A stretch of 64,000 bases of DNA from Roseovarius sp. THAF27. GTDB taxonomy: Bacteria > Pseudomonadota > Alphaproteobacteria > Rhodobacterales > Rhodobacteraceae. Of this stretch, positions 44,880-54,467 are shown one piece after another. Under the pieces are notes generated by a model. That model was not told the origin of the DNA and did not search any database. It saw only the letters and a program-made list of their open reading frames with translations. The stretch covers positions 3,410,001-3,474,000 of the forward strand of contig NZ_CP045393.1 of assembly GCF_009363655.1 (NCBI RefSeq), in the 5' to 3' direction. A program made the translations under genes and the position numbers. Position 1 is the stretch's first letter, and each line of letters starts with the position of its first letter.

Positions 44880-45058
44880 GATCAGCAGGTCTCCTGGCTT
44901 GCGGGTCTTCATCGTCTGGCTGGCCTTCCCGGATTGCTCCAGTGACGTATTCAGCCTGATTCGCCGCCTACAGTTGCGGGGACAGCCACGGAATTGCCAA
45001 GTGTTTTCAGGCGCACCGCGTTCCCTGTTCTCCATCCCGTGCGGAAATGGAACCGATC
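44880..45058 (-). ncRNA. Cobalamin riboswitch upstream of cbtBA
   Basis: On the minus strand the ordered core is GGGAACGCGGTGCGCC, CCCCGCAACTGTAGGCGG, GTCACTGG, CCGGGAAGG and the B12 box AAGCCAGGAGACCTGC. P1 pairs CGATC-type ends at 45053-45058 and 44880-44885. It lies before cbtB, so cobalt uptake is switched off by cobalamin. It is divergent from bluB. Confidence 0.94.
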
Positions 45059-45074
45059 ATCCTCGTTAGTCTAG

Positions 45075-46010
<936 letters not shown>

Positions 46011-46028
46011 CGCGGCATCCCAAGGACC

Positions 46029-46754
46029 TCAAAGGCAGGCCAGCGCGACCCAGATGGCGGTCTCCGAGACCAGTTGCACAGCCCCCAGAACGTCGCCGGT
46101 TTGCCCGCCGATCTTGCGCCACGCCAGCCAGCCGATGGCAAAAGTCACCAGCGCGCAGGCCAACAGCGCCCAGGGCGAAAACACCAGCGCCACGACCGCC
46201 GCAGCCACGAGGACGCCGCGCGCGGCCTTGCTGCGCCCCGCCGCGCTACGCCCCAAGCCGTCCGCGCGGGCCGGAAGCAGGCTCTCTTGGACCGCCACCA
46301 TGGCTGCGCGGCTGAGCATGGCCGCGCCGACGAAGGTCCAAAAGCCGGCGTCGGCTTCGGCCACCGATACCGCCCACAGGGCCGCAGCCACCCCCACCGC
46401 AACCACGCCGTAGCTGCCGATGCGGCTGTCGCGCATGATCTCCAGCGCGTGGGCCTTGTCGTGCCCGCCGCCATGCCCGTCGGCGAAATCCGCCAGCCCG
46501 TCGAAATGCAGCGCGCCGGTGACCAGCGCCATTGCGCCCAGCGCAAGCAGGGCCGAAATCTGCTCGGACGCGCCACTCGCCTCTGCCACGCTAAAAACCA
46601 GCCACGTCAACGCGCCGACAAGGGCTCCCACCGGGACAAAGGCCCACCGAGCGGCCAGCATCGTCGGCGGATCGTCCCCGATCCGCCCCGCCGGAAGCCG
46701 GGTCAGCAGCATCACCGCCAGTTGAAACTCGGCAACGCGCGCACGCAGGCTCAT
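46029..46754 (-). CDS. cobS: Cobalamin synthase (adenosylcobinamide-GDP ribazoletransferase)
   Basis: 241 residues from the ATG at 46754, overlapping the cobT stop (ATGA). Polytopic membrane enzyme with AVMLLTRLPAGR near the N terminus and the Mg-binding GALHFDGLADFADGHGGG, given here in part (FDGLADFADG), then KAHALEIMRDSRIGSYGV. It joins alpha-ribazole(-phosphate) to adenosylcobinamide-GDP at the inner membrane. Called CobV in the Pseudomonas denitrificans naming; not the chelatase CobS. Confidence 0.93.
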   Translation of the reverse strand: MSLRARVAEFQLAVMLLTRLPAGRIGDDPPTMLAARWAFVPVGALVGALTWLVFSVAEASGASEQISALLALGAMALVTGALHFDGLADFADGHGGGHDKAHALEIMRDSRIGSYGVVAVGVAAALWAVSVAEADAGFWTFVGAAMLSRAAMVAVQESLLPARADGLGRSAAGRSKAARGVLVAAAVVALVFSPWALLACALVTFAIGWLAWRKIGGQTGDVLGAVQLVSETAIWVALACL

Positions 46755-47767
46755 TGACCGGACACCCCGGCCTCGGAAAACGTCGCCATCCCGTTGTGAC
46801 AGGCCAGCGCCGAGCGCAACACGCCCAACGCAATCGCCGCGCCCGAGCCTTCGCCCAGCGCCATGTCCAGCGACAGGATCGGCCGCATGCCCAGTTCCGC
46901 CAGAAGCCGCGCGTGCCCCGGCTCGCGGCTGACATGCCCGACTAGGCAATGGTCCAGGAACCGACGGTCGGCGGCAAAAAGCGGCACCGTCGCCGCCGTG
47001 CAGATGAAACCGTCGAGGATGACCGGAATGCGCCGCGCCCGCGCTTCCAGCACGGCGCCACAGATCGCCGCCTGTTCGCGCCCGCCGAGCCGGGCAAGGA
47101 TTTCCAGACCTCTGGCGTCCGAATGACGCGCGCAGGCGCGTGTCACCACGTCGATCTTGCGCGTGACCCCGGCGTCATCCGATCCCGTCCCCTTGCCCAC
47201 CCAAAGCGCCGCCTCTCCGCCGAAGGCGCCCTTGGCCATCGCGGCGGCAATGGTCGAGTTTCCGATGCCCATCTCGCCGAGGATCAGCACACTGACGCCA
47301 GGATCAACGGCCGCAGCCCCTCGGCGCAGGGCGTCCAGCGTCTCAGCCTCTGACATGGCCGACCCGGCAGTGATATCCGCGGTCGGCTGGTCCAACTCCA
47401 GCGCAATCACCGACAGCTCGGCTCCATTTGCGCGGCACAACTGGTTGATCGCCGCGCCGCCATTTTCAAAGTTCGCCACCATCTGCGCCGTCACGTCCTG
47501 CGGGAAGGGGTTGACTCCCTGCGCGCAGACGCCGTGATTGCCGGCAAAAACAAGGGCCTGCGCGCTGGCGATGGCGGGCCGGTCCGTGCCTTGCCAGCCC
47601 GCCATGAAAATCGCCAGCTCCTCCAGCCGTCCCAAGGCGCCCGGCGGCTTGGTCAGGCTGTTCTGGCGCGCCAGCGCCGCCTCGCCGGCGTCTTTATCCG
47701 TTACGGACAAAGACCCGGCAAGCCCGGCAACCTCGCCCAGCGACGAGACGTCAGAAAGAATGGTCAT
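46751..47767 (-). CDS. cobT: Nicotinate-nucleotide:DMB phosphoribosyltransferase
   Basis: 338 residues. Family features: LTKPPGALGRLEELA, VFAGNHGVCAQGVNPFPQ (in part), LGEMGIGNSTIAAAMA, VGKGTGSDDAGVTRK and the C-terminal LDMALGEGSGAAIAL with the catalytic Glu. Makes alpha-ribazole phosphate from DMB and nicotinate mononucleotide. Overlaps cobU by 17 bp and cobS by 4 bp. Equivalent to CobU of P. denitrificans naming. Confidence 0.95.
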   Translation of the reverse strand: MTILSDVSSLGEVAGLAGSLSVTDKDAGEAALARQNSLTKPPGALGRLEELAIFMAGWQGTDRPAIASAQALVFAGNHGVCAQGVNPFPQDVTAQMVANFENGGAAINQLCRANGAELSVIALELDQPTADITAGSAMSEAETLDALRRGAAAVDPGVSVLILGEMGIGNSTIAAAMAKGAFGGEAALWVGKGTGSDDAGVTRKIDVVTRACARHSDARGLEILARLGGREQAAICGAVLEARARRIPVILDGFICTAATVPLFAADRRFLDHCLVGHVSREPGHARLLAELGMRPILSLDMALGEGSGAAIALGVLRSALACHNGMATFSEAGVSGQ

Positions 47768-48281
47768 TCGGCTTCACCTTCATCGGATAGCCCGCCACGG
47801 TCAGCCACACCTCGTCACAGGCCAGCGCCACGGATTGGTTCACGTAACCCGCGGCATCGCGGAACAGCCGGGCCAGCTTGTTCTCGGGCACGATCCCCTG
47901 GCCCACCTCGTTGGTGACGAAAACGACCGGCGCGGCCTGGCTTGCCAGCGTTTCGACCAACCTGTCGGTCTCGGCCTGCCAGTCACTGTCTTCGAGGATG
48001 AGGTTCGTCAACCAGAGCGTCAGGCAATCGACCAGCCGCGGCACGCTGCCGTCGGTGTCCTGCAACGCCCCGGCCAGATCGGTCGGCGCATGAACGTCCT
48101 CCCACGCCGCACCGCGCCGCGCCTTGTGTTTCGCCACGCGCTCGGCCATCTCGTCGTCGCCTGCGTGCAGACGCGCGGTCGCGATATAGATGGCCCGTCC
48201 GGCGGGCTGCAAAGCCATCCGCTCGGCCAATGCCGACTTGCCGGAACGCGCGCCCCCGGTGATGAGTATCGACTTTTTCAT
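47751..48281 (-). CDS. cobU: Adenosylcobinamide kinase / adenosylcobinamide-phosphate guanylyltransferase
   Basis: 176 residues from the ATG at 48281, matching the usual 174-180; an ATG six codons earlier (48299) is possible. P-loop GGARSGKSALAERM at the N terminus, YIATARLHAGDDEMAERV with the active-site region, and FVTNEVGQGIVPENKLARLFRD. It phosphorylates adenosylcobinamide and loads GMP for cobalamin synthase. First gene of the minus-strand cobU-cobT-cobS operon; head-to-head with the phosphatase gene. Confidence 0.93.
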   Translation of the reverse strand: MKKSILITGGARSGKSALAERMALQPAGRAIYIATARLHAGDDEMAERVAKHKARRGAAWEDVHAPTDLAGALQDTDGSVPRLVDCLTLWLTNLILEDSDWQAETDRLVETLASQAAPVVFVTNEVGQGIVPENKLARLFRDAAGYVNQSVALACDEVWLTVAGYPMKVKPNDHSF

Positions 48282-48913
48282 TGCAGCGTGGGAAAGCATT
48301 TTTCGAGGAAAAAAGAAAGCTGAAAGGCGACGTCCTGGAACCCGTTGCGCCCCCCCGGCCAGAGCTTGTCCTGATCCGTCACGCCCCCGTGGCCGATCCG
48401 GGGCATCTCTATGGCCGCACCGATGTCGCGGCCGTCCTCGACGACACCGCGGTCGCGGCGCTCAGAAATCGGCTGGTTTATATCACCCGGGTCATCAGCA
48501 GTCCGGCACAACGCTGCCGCCAGACGGCCAATGCGCTTTTCGGTGCCTGCGAGCAGGACGCACGCCTTTGGGAGCAGGACTTTGGCGCGCATGACGGCTT
48601 GGCCTTTGACTTGTTACCCGACATCGGCGTTTTGGACAGCGCGGCACTCGCGGCGCACCGATCGCCAGGCGGCGAGAGTTTCAACGACCTCTGCGCGCGT
48701 GTGACACCCGCCCTGATCGAGCACGGGCGCCATGCCGCCGCGCACGGCCCGGTGGCCCTGGTCGTCCATGCCGGCGTGATCCGCGCCGCGCTCGGCTTCG
48801 TGACCGGGCACGCCCCCGGCGGTCTGGCATTCGAGGTGGCGCACCTGTCGGTGACGCGCCTGCGCTGCGGCCCCGACAGCCCGCTCTCGGTGATCGAGGT
48901 CAACCGCACATGA
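48281..48913 (+). CDS. Histidine phosphatase, probable alpha-ribazole phosphatase
   Basis: About 210 residues of the phosphoglycerate-mutase-like fold: catalytic ELVLIRHAPV, YGRTDV, ISSPAQRCRQTA, and second histidine LVVHAGVIRAAL. The context supports removal of phosphate from alpha-ribazole phosphate or cobalamin phosphate. No ATG precedes RHAP in frame; a TTG at 48281 is the best visible start and coincides with the divergent cobU start, so the true start is uncertain. Overlaps the next gene by ATGA. Confidence 0.78.
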   Translation: MQRGKAFFEEKRKLKGDVLEPVAPPRPELVLIRHAPVADPGHLYGRTDVAAVLDDTAVAALRNRLVYITRVISSPAQRCRQTANALFGACEQDARLWEQDFGAHDGLAFDLLPDIGVLDSAALAAHRSPGGESFNDLCARVTPALIEHGRHAAAHGPVALVVHAGVIRAALGFVTGHAPGGLAFEVAHLSVTRLRCGPDSPLSVIEVNRT

Positions 48914-49323
48914 GGTATGTCACGATCTGCGGCCATTTCGGAGAATGGCTTCATGGGCGGTTCGGTCCTTCGGGGCAGGTGGCCCTGATCACCTTGGCCT
49001 GTTCGCCGTTGCGTGTCGCGGCCCCGTCCGAGGAGGCCTTGCCTTTCACCGATGGCCGGGCAGTAGCGACCAAGACAGGCGACCTGCGCAGCGACGCCGC
49101 CCTCGCCTCGGACTCCGCGCCTCGCTGCAAAGCGCGACGTGGCCCTTGCGATCCGATGGCCGACCTCGCAAGGGGTCTCGGTACCGTGGGCATGGTGCGC
49201 GCGCATACCGGCTCCACCCGCGGGCTGACCTTTGCGCCGGGAACCAACCCGCCATGCGGCCCATCCGAGCTGCAAGAAGCGCGGCTCAAAACCATTCTCA
49301 GCTTCGATACAGGCCGCGCATGA
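48910..49323 (+). pseudogene. Internally deleted PduX/BluE-type L-threonine kinase (GHMP family) remnant
   Basis: 137 codons where the intact family has about 280-300. The N-terminal part VTICGHFGEWLHGRFGPSG matches the GHMP threonine-kinase start, and the C-terminal part GTVGMVRAHTGSTRGLTFAPG matches the family end, but the ATP-binding glycine/serine loop and central domain are absent and the join (about residues 50-85) is non-homologous. Both edges keep ATGA overlaps with neighbours, so the loss was internal. The intact enzyme makes O-phosphothreonine for the aminopropanol linker. A shortened but expressed protein is possible; kinase activity is very unlikely. Confidence 0.7.
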
Positions 49324-50255
49324 GTTTCGCCCTTATGATGCTGGGCGCCCTGGCCCTCGACCTCGCCTTCGGCTGGCCCGACCGGCTCTACGCCCGTATC
49401 GGCCACCCGGTCACCTGGCTTGGCCGGGCCATCACAATGGCCGAGCACCGGCTGAATCGCGGGTCCCGCCGTCGGCGCCTGTTGGCCGGGGGCGTGACGG
49501 TCCTTTGGATAACCCTGCTCGCCGGCCTGCCCGCCCTGATCGGTCAGGCTATCCTGCCCCATGGGTGGGTCGGTGCGATGATCGGCGCGGTGCTGGCCTG
49601 GCCGCTCATTGCCATGCGCTCCATGCACGCGCATGTAGCCGCCGTCGCACACCCGCTGGCCGCCGGAAACATGCCCGCCGCGCGCCATGCCGTCAGCATG
49701 ATCGTCGGGCGCGACCCGACCAAGCTCGATACGCCGGCCATCGCCAGGTCTGCCACCGAGAGCCTTGCCGAGAATACCTCCGACGGAATCGTTGCCCCGA
49801 TCTTCTGGGGCGTGATCCTGGGCCTGCCCGGCATCGCAATTTACAAGGCCATCAACACGATGGATTCCATGATCGGCCACCGCAACGACCGTTTCGAGGC
49901 GTTCGGCAAAGCCGCCGCCCGGCTGGATGATCTCGTGAACTGGCTTCCCGCCCGGCTGACCGGCCTCATCTTCGCACTGGCCTCGGGGGCGCTTTTTCAC
50001 GCGCTTCACGTGATGCGACGGGACGCGCCGCGGCATCGGTCTCCGAATGCGGGCTGGCCCGAGGCCGCGATGGCCGGTGCGCTGAACGTCCGGCTGTCCG
50101 GTCCGCGCATCTATGACGGTCGTCCCACCGACGAGCCCTGGTTGAACGGCTCCGCTCCCGATCCGACCCCCGAAGATCTGAAACGCGCCTTGTCGCTCTA
50201 CCGGCGCGCTATGGCACTTTGCGCCCTTGTGCTGGTCGGTCTTGCGCTGCTCTAA
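49320..50255 (+). CDS. cobD: Adenosylcobinamide(-phosphate) synthase
   Basis: 311 residues from the ATG at 49320 (ATGA overlap). Polytopic membrane protein of the CbiB/CobD family: LALDLAFGWPDRLYARIGHPVTW in part, GRDPTKLDTPAIARSATESLAEN in part, SDGIVAPIFWGVI and YKAINTMDSMIGHRN. It attaches (R)-1-amino-2-propanol (phosphate) to adenosylcobyric acid. Intact, although the genes for its linker substrate on both sides look damaged. Confidence 0.93.
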   Translation: MSFALMMLGALALDLAFGWPDRLYARIGHPVTWLGRAITMAEHRLNRGSRRRRLLAGGVTVLWITLLAGLPALIGQAILPHGWVGAMIGAVLAWPLIAMRSMHAHVAAVAHPLAAGNMPAARHAVSMIVGRDPTKLDTPAIARSATESLAENTSDGIVAPIFWGVILGLPGIAIYKAINTMDSMIGHRNDRFEAFGKAAARLDDLVNWLPARLTGLIFALASGALFHALHVMRRDAPRHRSPNAGWPEAAMAGALNVRLSGPRIYDGRPTDEPWLNGSAPDPTPEDLKRALSLYRRAMALCALVLVGLALL

Positions 50256-50591
50256 GACCATCAGGACGGCACTCCTGCATCACAACGGCAACGTTGAAAC
50301 AGCCGTTGTCAGGCTGGGCGGCGCCCCCGCCGACTGGCTCGATCTGTCGACCGGCATCAATCCTGAACCCCACCAGGTTCCGCGCATTACCGACGAAGCC
50401 CGCGCAGCGCTGCCGCGCAAATCCGACCTGGCGCGGTTGCTCAATGCCGTGGCAACCTATGAAACTTCCCTTTGCGTGGCCACGTGGAATAGCGTGCAAG
50501 GCGCGCTCCAGGTGGTGCCATGGCTGGCCAAACCGGCCCGCGCCATCGCTATGGCTGGCCGCAACTAGAAGAGGCGATCGGCTCCGCCTGA
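50227..50591 (+). pseudogene. Internally deleted, frameshifted cobC (threonine-phosphate decarboxylase)
   Basis: The N-terminal part is clear: GGAPADWLDLSTGINPEPH and later SVQGALQVVPWLAKPARAI match the start of the PLP-dependent CobC family. The frame stops with TAG at 50566-50568, but in another frame the DNA reads YGWPQLEEAIGSA and TGA (50550-50591), which matches the family's last residues. About 200 central codons, including the PLP lysine, are missing. It ends 2 bp before the convergent cobQ stop, where an intact cobC would. The lost reaction is decarboxylation of O-phosphothreonine to aminopropanol phosphate. Confidence 0.75.
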
Positions 50592-50593
50592 CC

Positions 50594-52039
50594 TCATCTG
50601 GCCAGCGCCAAAAGACCCGCGACATCCAGATGCATCTCAAGATGCGCCGCCAGTTCATCCAGCGTGCGCTCAACCATGGCCTGATACCCCAGATCCGAGG
50701 CATCGGCCCCGTTCGACCCGAGCCAAGCTGCGCGGAACCTGTCATCGCCGAACATCCCGTGCAGATAGCTGCCCGCCACGCGACCATCGACAGACACCGC
50801 CCCCTCGGCCACGCCATCCACACTGGCGAACGGTCTCGCGCGGTCCGGGCCGTCGCTGCGGCCGATATGAATCTCGTATCCGGCAAACGGCAGGTCCAGC
50901 CCCACGTGGTGCGCGTCGACCTGAGCCAGGCTCTTGTCGCCCCCCATGACCGTCTCGATGTCCAGCAATCCAATCCCCGACGTCTCCCCCGGCGCCCCCT
51001 CGATCCCCGCCGGGTCCGAGACCATGCGGCCCAGCATCTGGTAGCCGCCGCAGATGCCCAGCACCCTGCCGCCGCGCCGGTGATGTGCCAGAACGTCGAT
51101 GTCCCATCCCTGCCGGCGCAGAAAATCCAGATCGCCGCGCGTCGATTTCGAACCCGGAATGATGACCAGATCCGCGTCGCACGGCAACACCTGCCCCGGT
51201 TGCAGCATCGTGACACGCACGCCCGGCTCCTGCGTCAGCGGGTCCAGATCGTCAAAATTCGCGATCCGCGACAATTGCAGGCAGACGATGTGAAATGCGC
51301 CCTGAACCGGGCTGTCCGCAATATCCAGCGCGTCCTCCGCCGGCAGCCGCCATGCCTCGGGAAACCATGGCGCCACGCCATAGCCGCGCCAGCCGGTGCG
51401 CGCCTCGATCTCCCGGTAGCCATCCTCGAACAGCGCCGGATCACCGCGGAACTTGTTGATCAGAAAACCCCCGATGCGAGCCGCATCCGCCTGCGGCAGG
51501 ACAGCCTGCGTGCCGATGATCTGCGCGATGACGCCCCCGCGGTCGATATCGCCGCACAGGACCACCGGCACATCCGCCGCCTCGGCAAAGCCCATATTCG
51601 CGATGTCACCCTTGCGCAGGTTGATCTCGGCGGGCGAACCTGCCCCTTCGACGATCACAAGGTCATGTTGTGCGCTCAGGCGGGCAAAGCTGTCCTGAAC
51701 CGCCGCCATCAGCGTCGGCTTCAGGCTGGAATACTCCAGCGCCTTCGCCGTGGTCAGGCGCTTGCCCTGCACGATCACCTGCGCGCCGACATCCGTTTCC
51801 GGCTTCAGCAAAACCGGGTTCATGTCGGTGTGCAAATTCACACCGCAAGCCATCGCCTGAAGCGCCTGCGCACGACCGATCTCGCCACCGTCCGGCGTCA
51901 CCGCGGCGTTGTTCGACATGTTCTGCGGCTTGAACGGTGCCACGCTCAAGCCCCGCTGGCGCGCGGCCCGGCACAGGCCCGCCACCAGCATCGACTTGCC
52001 GACATTCGACCCGGTGCCCTGGATCATCAACGCGGGCAT
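50594..52039 (-). CDS. cobQ: Cobyric acid synthase
   Basis: 481 residues. N-terminal dethiobiotin-synthetase-like ATPase domain ([39 protein letters not shown]) and C-terminal class I glutamine amidotransferase domain with the Cys in [10 protein letters not shown] and the His in GSYLHGMF. It amidates four side chains of adenosylcobyrinic acid a,c-diamide using glutamine and ATP. Full length for the family. Convergent with the cobC remnant. Confidence 0.95.
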   Translation of the reverse strand: MPALMIQGTGSNVGKSMLVAGLCRAARQRGLSVAPFKPQNMSNNAAVTPDGGEIGRAQALQAMACGVNLHTDMNPVLLKPETDVGAQVIVQGKRLTTAKALEYSSLKPTLMAAVQDSFARLSAQHDLVIVEGAGSPAEINLRKGDIANMGFAEAADVPVVLCGDIDRGGVIAQIIGTQAVLPQADAARIGGFLINKFRGDPALFEDGYREIEARTGWRGYGVAPWFPEAWRLPAEDALDIADSPVQGAFHIVCLQLSRIANFDDLDPLTQEPGVRVTMLQPGQVLPCDADLVIIPGSKSTRGDLDFLRRQGWDIDVLAHHRRGGRVLGICGGYQMLGRMVSDPAGIEGAPGETSGIGLLDIETVMGGDKSLAQVDAHHVGLDLPFAGYEIHIGRSDGPDRARPFASVDGVAEGAVSVDGRVAGSYLHGMFGDDRFRAAWLGSNGADASDLGYQAMVERTLDELAAHLEMHLDVAGLLALAR

Positions 52040-52103
52040 GGCCGGACCTTTTCACCCGATACTGTCCTCGTGACATTTCCGCCGCCGGCCAGCACAGGAT
52101 CCA

Positions 52104-52727
52104 TCAGAACTCCACGCCTTTCTGGGCCTTGATCCCGTCCCGGAAGGGGTGCTTGACCAGGCTCATCTCGGTCACAAGGTCGGCCGCCTCGATCAGTTCG
52201 GGCTTGGCGTTGCGCCCCGTCAGGCAGACATGCGTCATCGCCGGTTTCTCGTGCAGAAGGAAATCCACGACCTCGTCGATGTCGATATAGTCGTAACGCA
52301 GCGCGATGTTGATTTCGTCCAGTAGCACGAACTTCATCTCTGGGTCGCGTATCTGCTCCTTCGCGATGCTCCACCCGTTCTGCGCAGCGGCGATATCGCG
52401 TTCCCGGTCCTGCGTCTCCCAGGTGAACCCTTCGCCCGAAATGAAGAACCGGCATTCGTCCGAGAACCGGTTGCGCAGAATCTCGGCCTCGCCGGTTACC
52501 CAGTTGCCCTTGATGAACTGCACCACCGCACAGGGCATCCCGTGCGCGATACAGCGCAGAATCATCCCGAATCCCGAAGACGACTTGCCCTTGCCCGGCC
52601 CGGTATGGACCATGATCAGACCTTTCTCCTCGGTCTTGTCCTGCATCATGCGGTCACGCGCGGCCTTGATCTTCTTCATCTTCTCGTTGTGGCGCGCGGT
52701 CTTTTCCGCGTCAGACGGGTCGGACAT
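52104..52727 (-). CDS. cobO: Cob(I)yrinic acid a,c-diamide adenosyltransferase
   Basis: 207 residues from the ATG at 52727, preceded by AAGGAGACG. CobA/CobO/BtuR family: P-loop HTGPGKGKSSSGFGM, QFIKGNWVTGE, FVLLDEINIALRYDYID, LTGRNAKPELIEAADLVTEM in part. Adds the upper adenosyl ligand. In-frame extension to 53081 runs backwards over the divergent riboswitch and is rejected. Confidence 0.95.
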   Translation of the reverse strand: MSDPSDAEKTARHNEKMKKIKAARDRMMQDKTEEKGLIMVHTGPGKGKSSSGFGMILRCIAHGMPCAVVQFIKGNWVTGEAEILRNRFSDECRFFISGEGFTWETQDRERDIAAAQNGWSIAKEQIRDPEMKFVLLDEINIALRYDYIDIDEVVDFLLHEKPAMTHVCLTGRNAKPELIEAADLVTEMSLVKHPFRDGIKAQKGVEF

Positions 52728-52774
52728 GTGACGTCTCCTTGACACAAGGTGGGTTTTCGCAGCATGTCGCACCG

Positions 52775-52947
52775 TGTTGGTGCCTGTGTAAACAGGTGAA
52801 AAGGGAATGTGCAGCGCATCGCGCCAGGCACAGCCGCCCCCGCGACCGTGAAACGGGAAGGTTTCCACCGCCACTGGCGCAATGCCGGGAAGGCCGGAAA
52901 CCGTGGGCCGAAAGGCCCGAAACCGCAAGCCGGGAGACCTGCCAACA
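52775..52947 (+). ncRNA. Cobalamin riboswitch upstream of the cobW-cobN operon
   Basis: P1 pairs TGTTGG (52775-52780) with CCAACA (52942-52947). In order: GGTGCCTGTG, AGGGAATGTGCAGCG, GCCCCCGCGACCGTGAAACGG, in which CCCCCGCGAC is the core, GCCACTGG, GCCGGGAAGGCC and the B12 box AAGCCGGGAGACCTGCC. Downstream CCTCC (53006-53010) can pair with the GGAGG ribosome binding site (53029-53033) of the first gene, suggesting translational control of the ring-synthesis operon. Confidence 0.94.
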
Positions 52948-53037
52948 AGAAGGAACAGACGGACCGGACGGGGTGTGCCGGGCTCGGATGGGTGGCCACC
53001 CGCCACCTCCGCGCGCACCCCCGACATTGGAGGATAC

Positions 53038-53415
53038 ATGAGCACGCCCATCGAGCTGCTGATCTGCATCAAGTGCCGCAAGGGGCAGGAGATCCCCGAG
53101 GACGAGCGCCGCCCCGGCCAGCGCCTCTATGAGGAAGTCACGGCGCGTGCGCTGCCCGACGGCGTCACCGTGACCCCCGTGGAATGCCTGCAGAACTGCG
53201 ACGCAGGCTGCACCGCCGCCATGCGCGGCGGCGAACGCTGGACGTATCTGTACGGAAATCTCGACGAAACGTCGCATCCCGACATGCTGCTGCAAGGCGC
53301 GGTCCTCTATCAACAGACCGACGACGGTCTGATCCCGTGGCGCCAGCGCCCCGAACATTTCAAGCGCAACTGCGTTGCGCGCATCCCACCCCTGACTGCA
53401 AAGGCTGACCAATGA
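53038..53415 (+). CDS. DUF1636-like small metal-binding protein (second copy)
   Basis: 125 residues, ATG preceded by TGGAGGA. Cysteine pattern LICIKCRKG at the N terminus and CLQNCDAGCTAAM in the middle, shared with the protein at 43049; WTYLYGNLDE and HFKRNCVARIPP follow. First gene behind a cobalamin riboswitch and overlapping cobW by ATGA, so it probably serves cobalt handling for the chelatase. No activity is established to my knowledge. Confidence 0.8.
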   Translation: MSTPIELLICIKCRKGQEIPEDERRPGQRLYEEVTARALPDGVTVTPVECLQNCDAGCTAAMRGGERWTYLYGNLDETSHPDMLLQGAVLYQQTDDGLIPWRQRPEHFKRNCVARIPPLTAKADQ

Positions 53416-54464
53416 CCGATCTTGCGAAACTTCCCGTCACCGTCATCACGGGCTTTCTGGGCTCCGGCAAGACGACGCTGGTGCGCCACCTGATGCAGAA
53501 TCCCGGCGGCCGCCGCCTGGCCGTGGTCGTCAACGAATTCGGCGATGTCGGCGTCGACGGCGACATCCTAAAAAGCTGCGCCATCCCCGATTGCCCGGCG
53601 GAAAACATCATGGAACTGGCCAATGGGTGCATCTGCTGCACCGTGGCCGACGATTTCATCCCCACGATCGAGGCGTTGATGGCGCTCGATCCGCGCCCCG
53701 ATCACATCCTGATCGAAACCAGCGGCCTCGCCCTGCCAAAGCCCTTGCTCAAGGCGTTCGACTGGCCAGATATCCGCTCCAAGATCACCGTCGACGGCGT
53801 CATTGCGCTCGCCGATGCCGAGGCCGTCGCGGCAGGCCGCTTTGCCCCCGACGTGGCCCGGGTCGACGCCCAGCGCCTGGCCGATGACAGCATCGACCAC
53901 GAAACCCCTCTGTCGGAAGTCTTCGAGGACCAGATCTCCTGCGCCGACATCATCCTGCTGACCAAGCCCGACCTTGCCGGCCCAGAAGGCGTGGTCAAGG
54001 CGAAGGAGGTCATTGCCGCCGAAGCCCCCCGCCCCCTGCCCGTGGTCGAGGTCGCCGAGGGCGCCGTCGATCCCCGCGTGATTCTCGGGCTGGAAGCCGC
54101 AGCAGAAGACGACATGGACGCTCGCCCCAGCCACCACGACGACCATGACGATCACGAGCATGACGATTTCGAATCCGTCGTCATCGACATCCCGGAACTC
54201 GCCGATCCCGCCGATCTGGTCAGCCGGATCGAAGACTTGGCCAACAGCCAGAACATCCTGCGCGTCAAGGGCTACGCCAGCGTCGCCGGCAAGCCGATGC
54301 GCCTTCTGGTGCAGGCCGTGGGCGCGCGCGTGCGCCATCAATACGACCGCCTGTGGAAACCGGACGAGGCCCGCCGCGGCCGTCTCGTGGTCATCGCCGA
54401 ACATGACGACGTGAATGTCGACGCGATCCGCGCCGTTCTGGCCCCGGCCGAGGCCGCCGAGTAA
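53412..54464 (+). CDS. cobW: CobW, G3E-family GTPase metallochaperone
   Basis: 350 residues: Walker A GFLGSGKTTLV, the metal-binding NGCICCTV, IETSGLALPKP, and a histidine/aspartate tract (SHHDDHDDHEHDD) before the C-terminal CobW_C domain. CobW is thought to load Co(II) for the CobNST chelatase. Overlaps the DUF1636 gene and stands 3 bp before cobN, so it is in the riboswitch-controlled ring operon. Confidence 0.95.
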   Translation: MTDLAKLPVTVITGFLGSGKTTLVRHLMQNPGGRRLAVVVNEFGDVGVDGDILKSCAIPDCPAENIMELANGCICCTVADDFIPTIEALMALDPRPDHILIETSGLALPKPLLKAFDWPDIRSKITVDGVIALADAEAVAAGRFAPDVARVDAQRLADDSIDHETPLSEVFEDQISCADIILLTKPDLAGPEGVVKAKEVIAAEAPRPLPVVEVAEGAVDPRVILGLEAAAEDDMDARPSHHDDHDDHEHDDFESVVIDIPELADPADLVSRIEDLANSQNILRVKGYASVAGKPMRLLVQAVGARVRHQYDRLWKPDEARRGRLVVIAEHDDVNVDAIRAVLAPAEAAE

Positions 54465-54467
54465 GCG

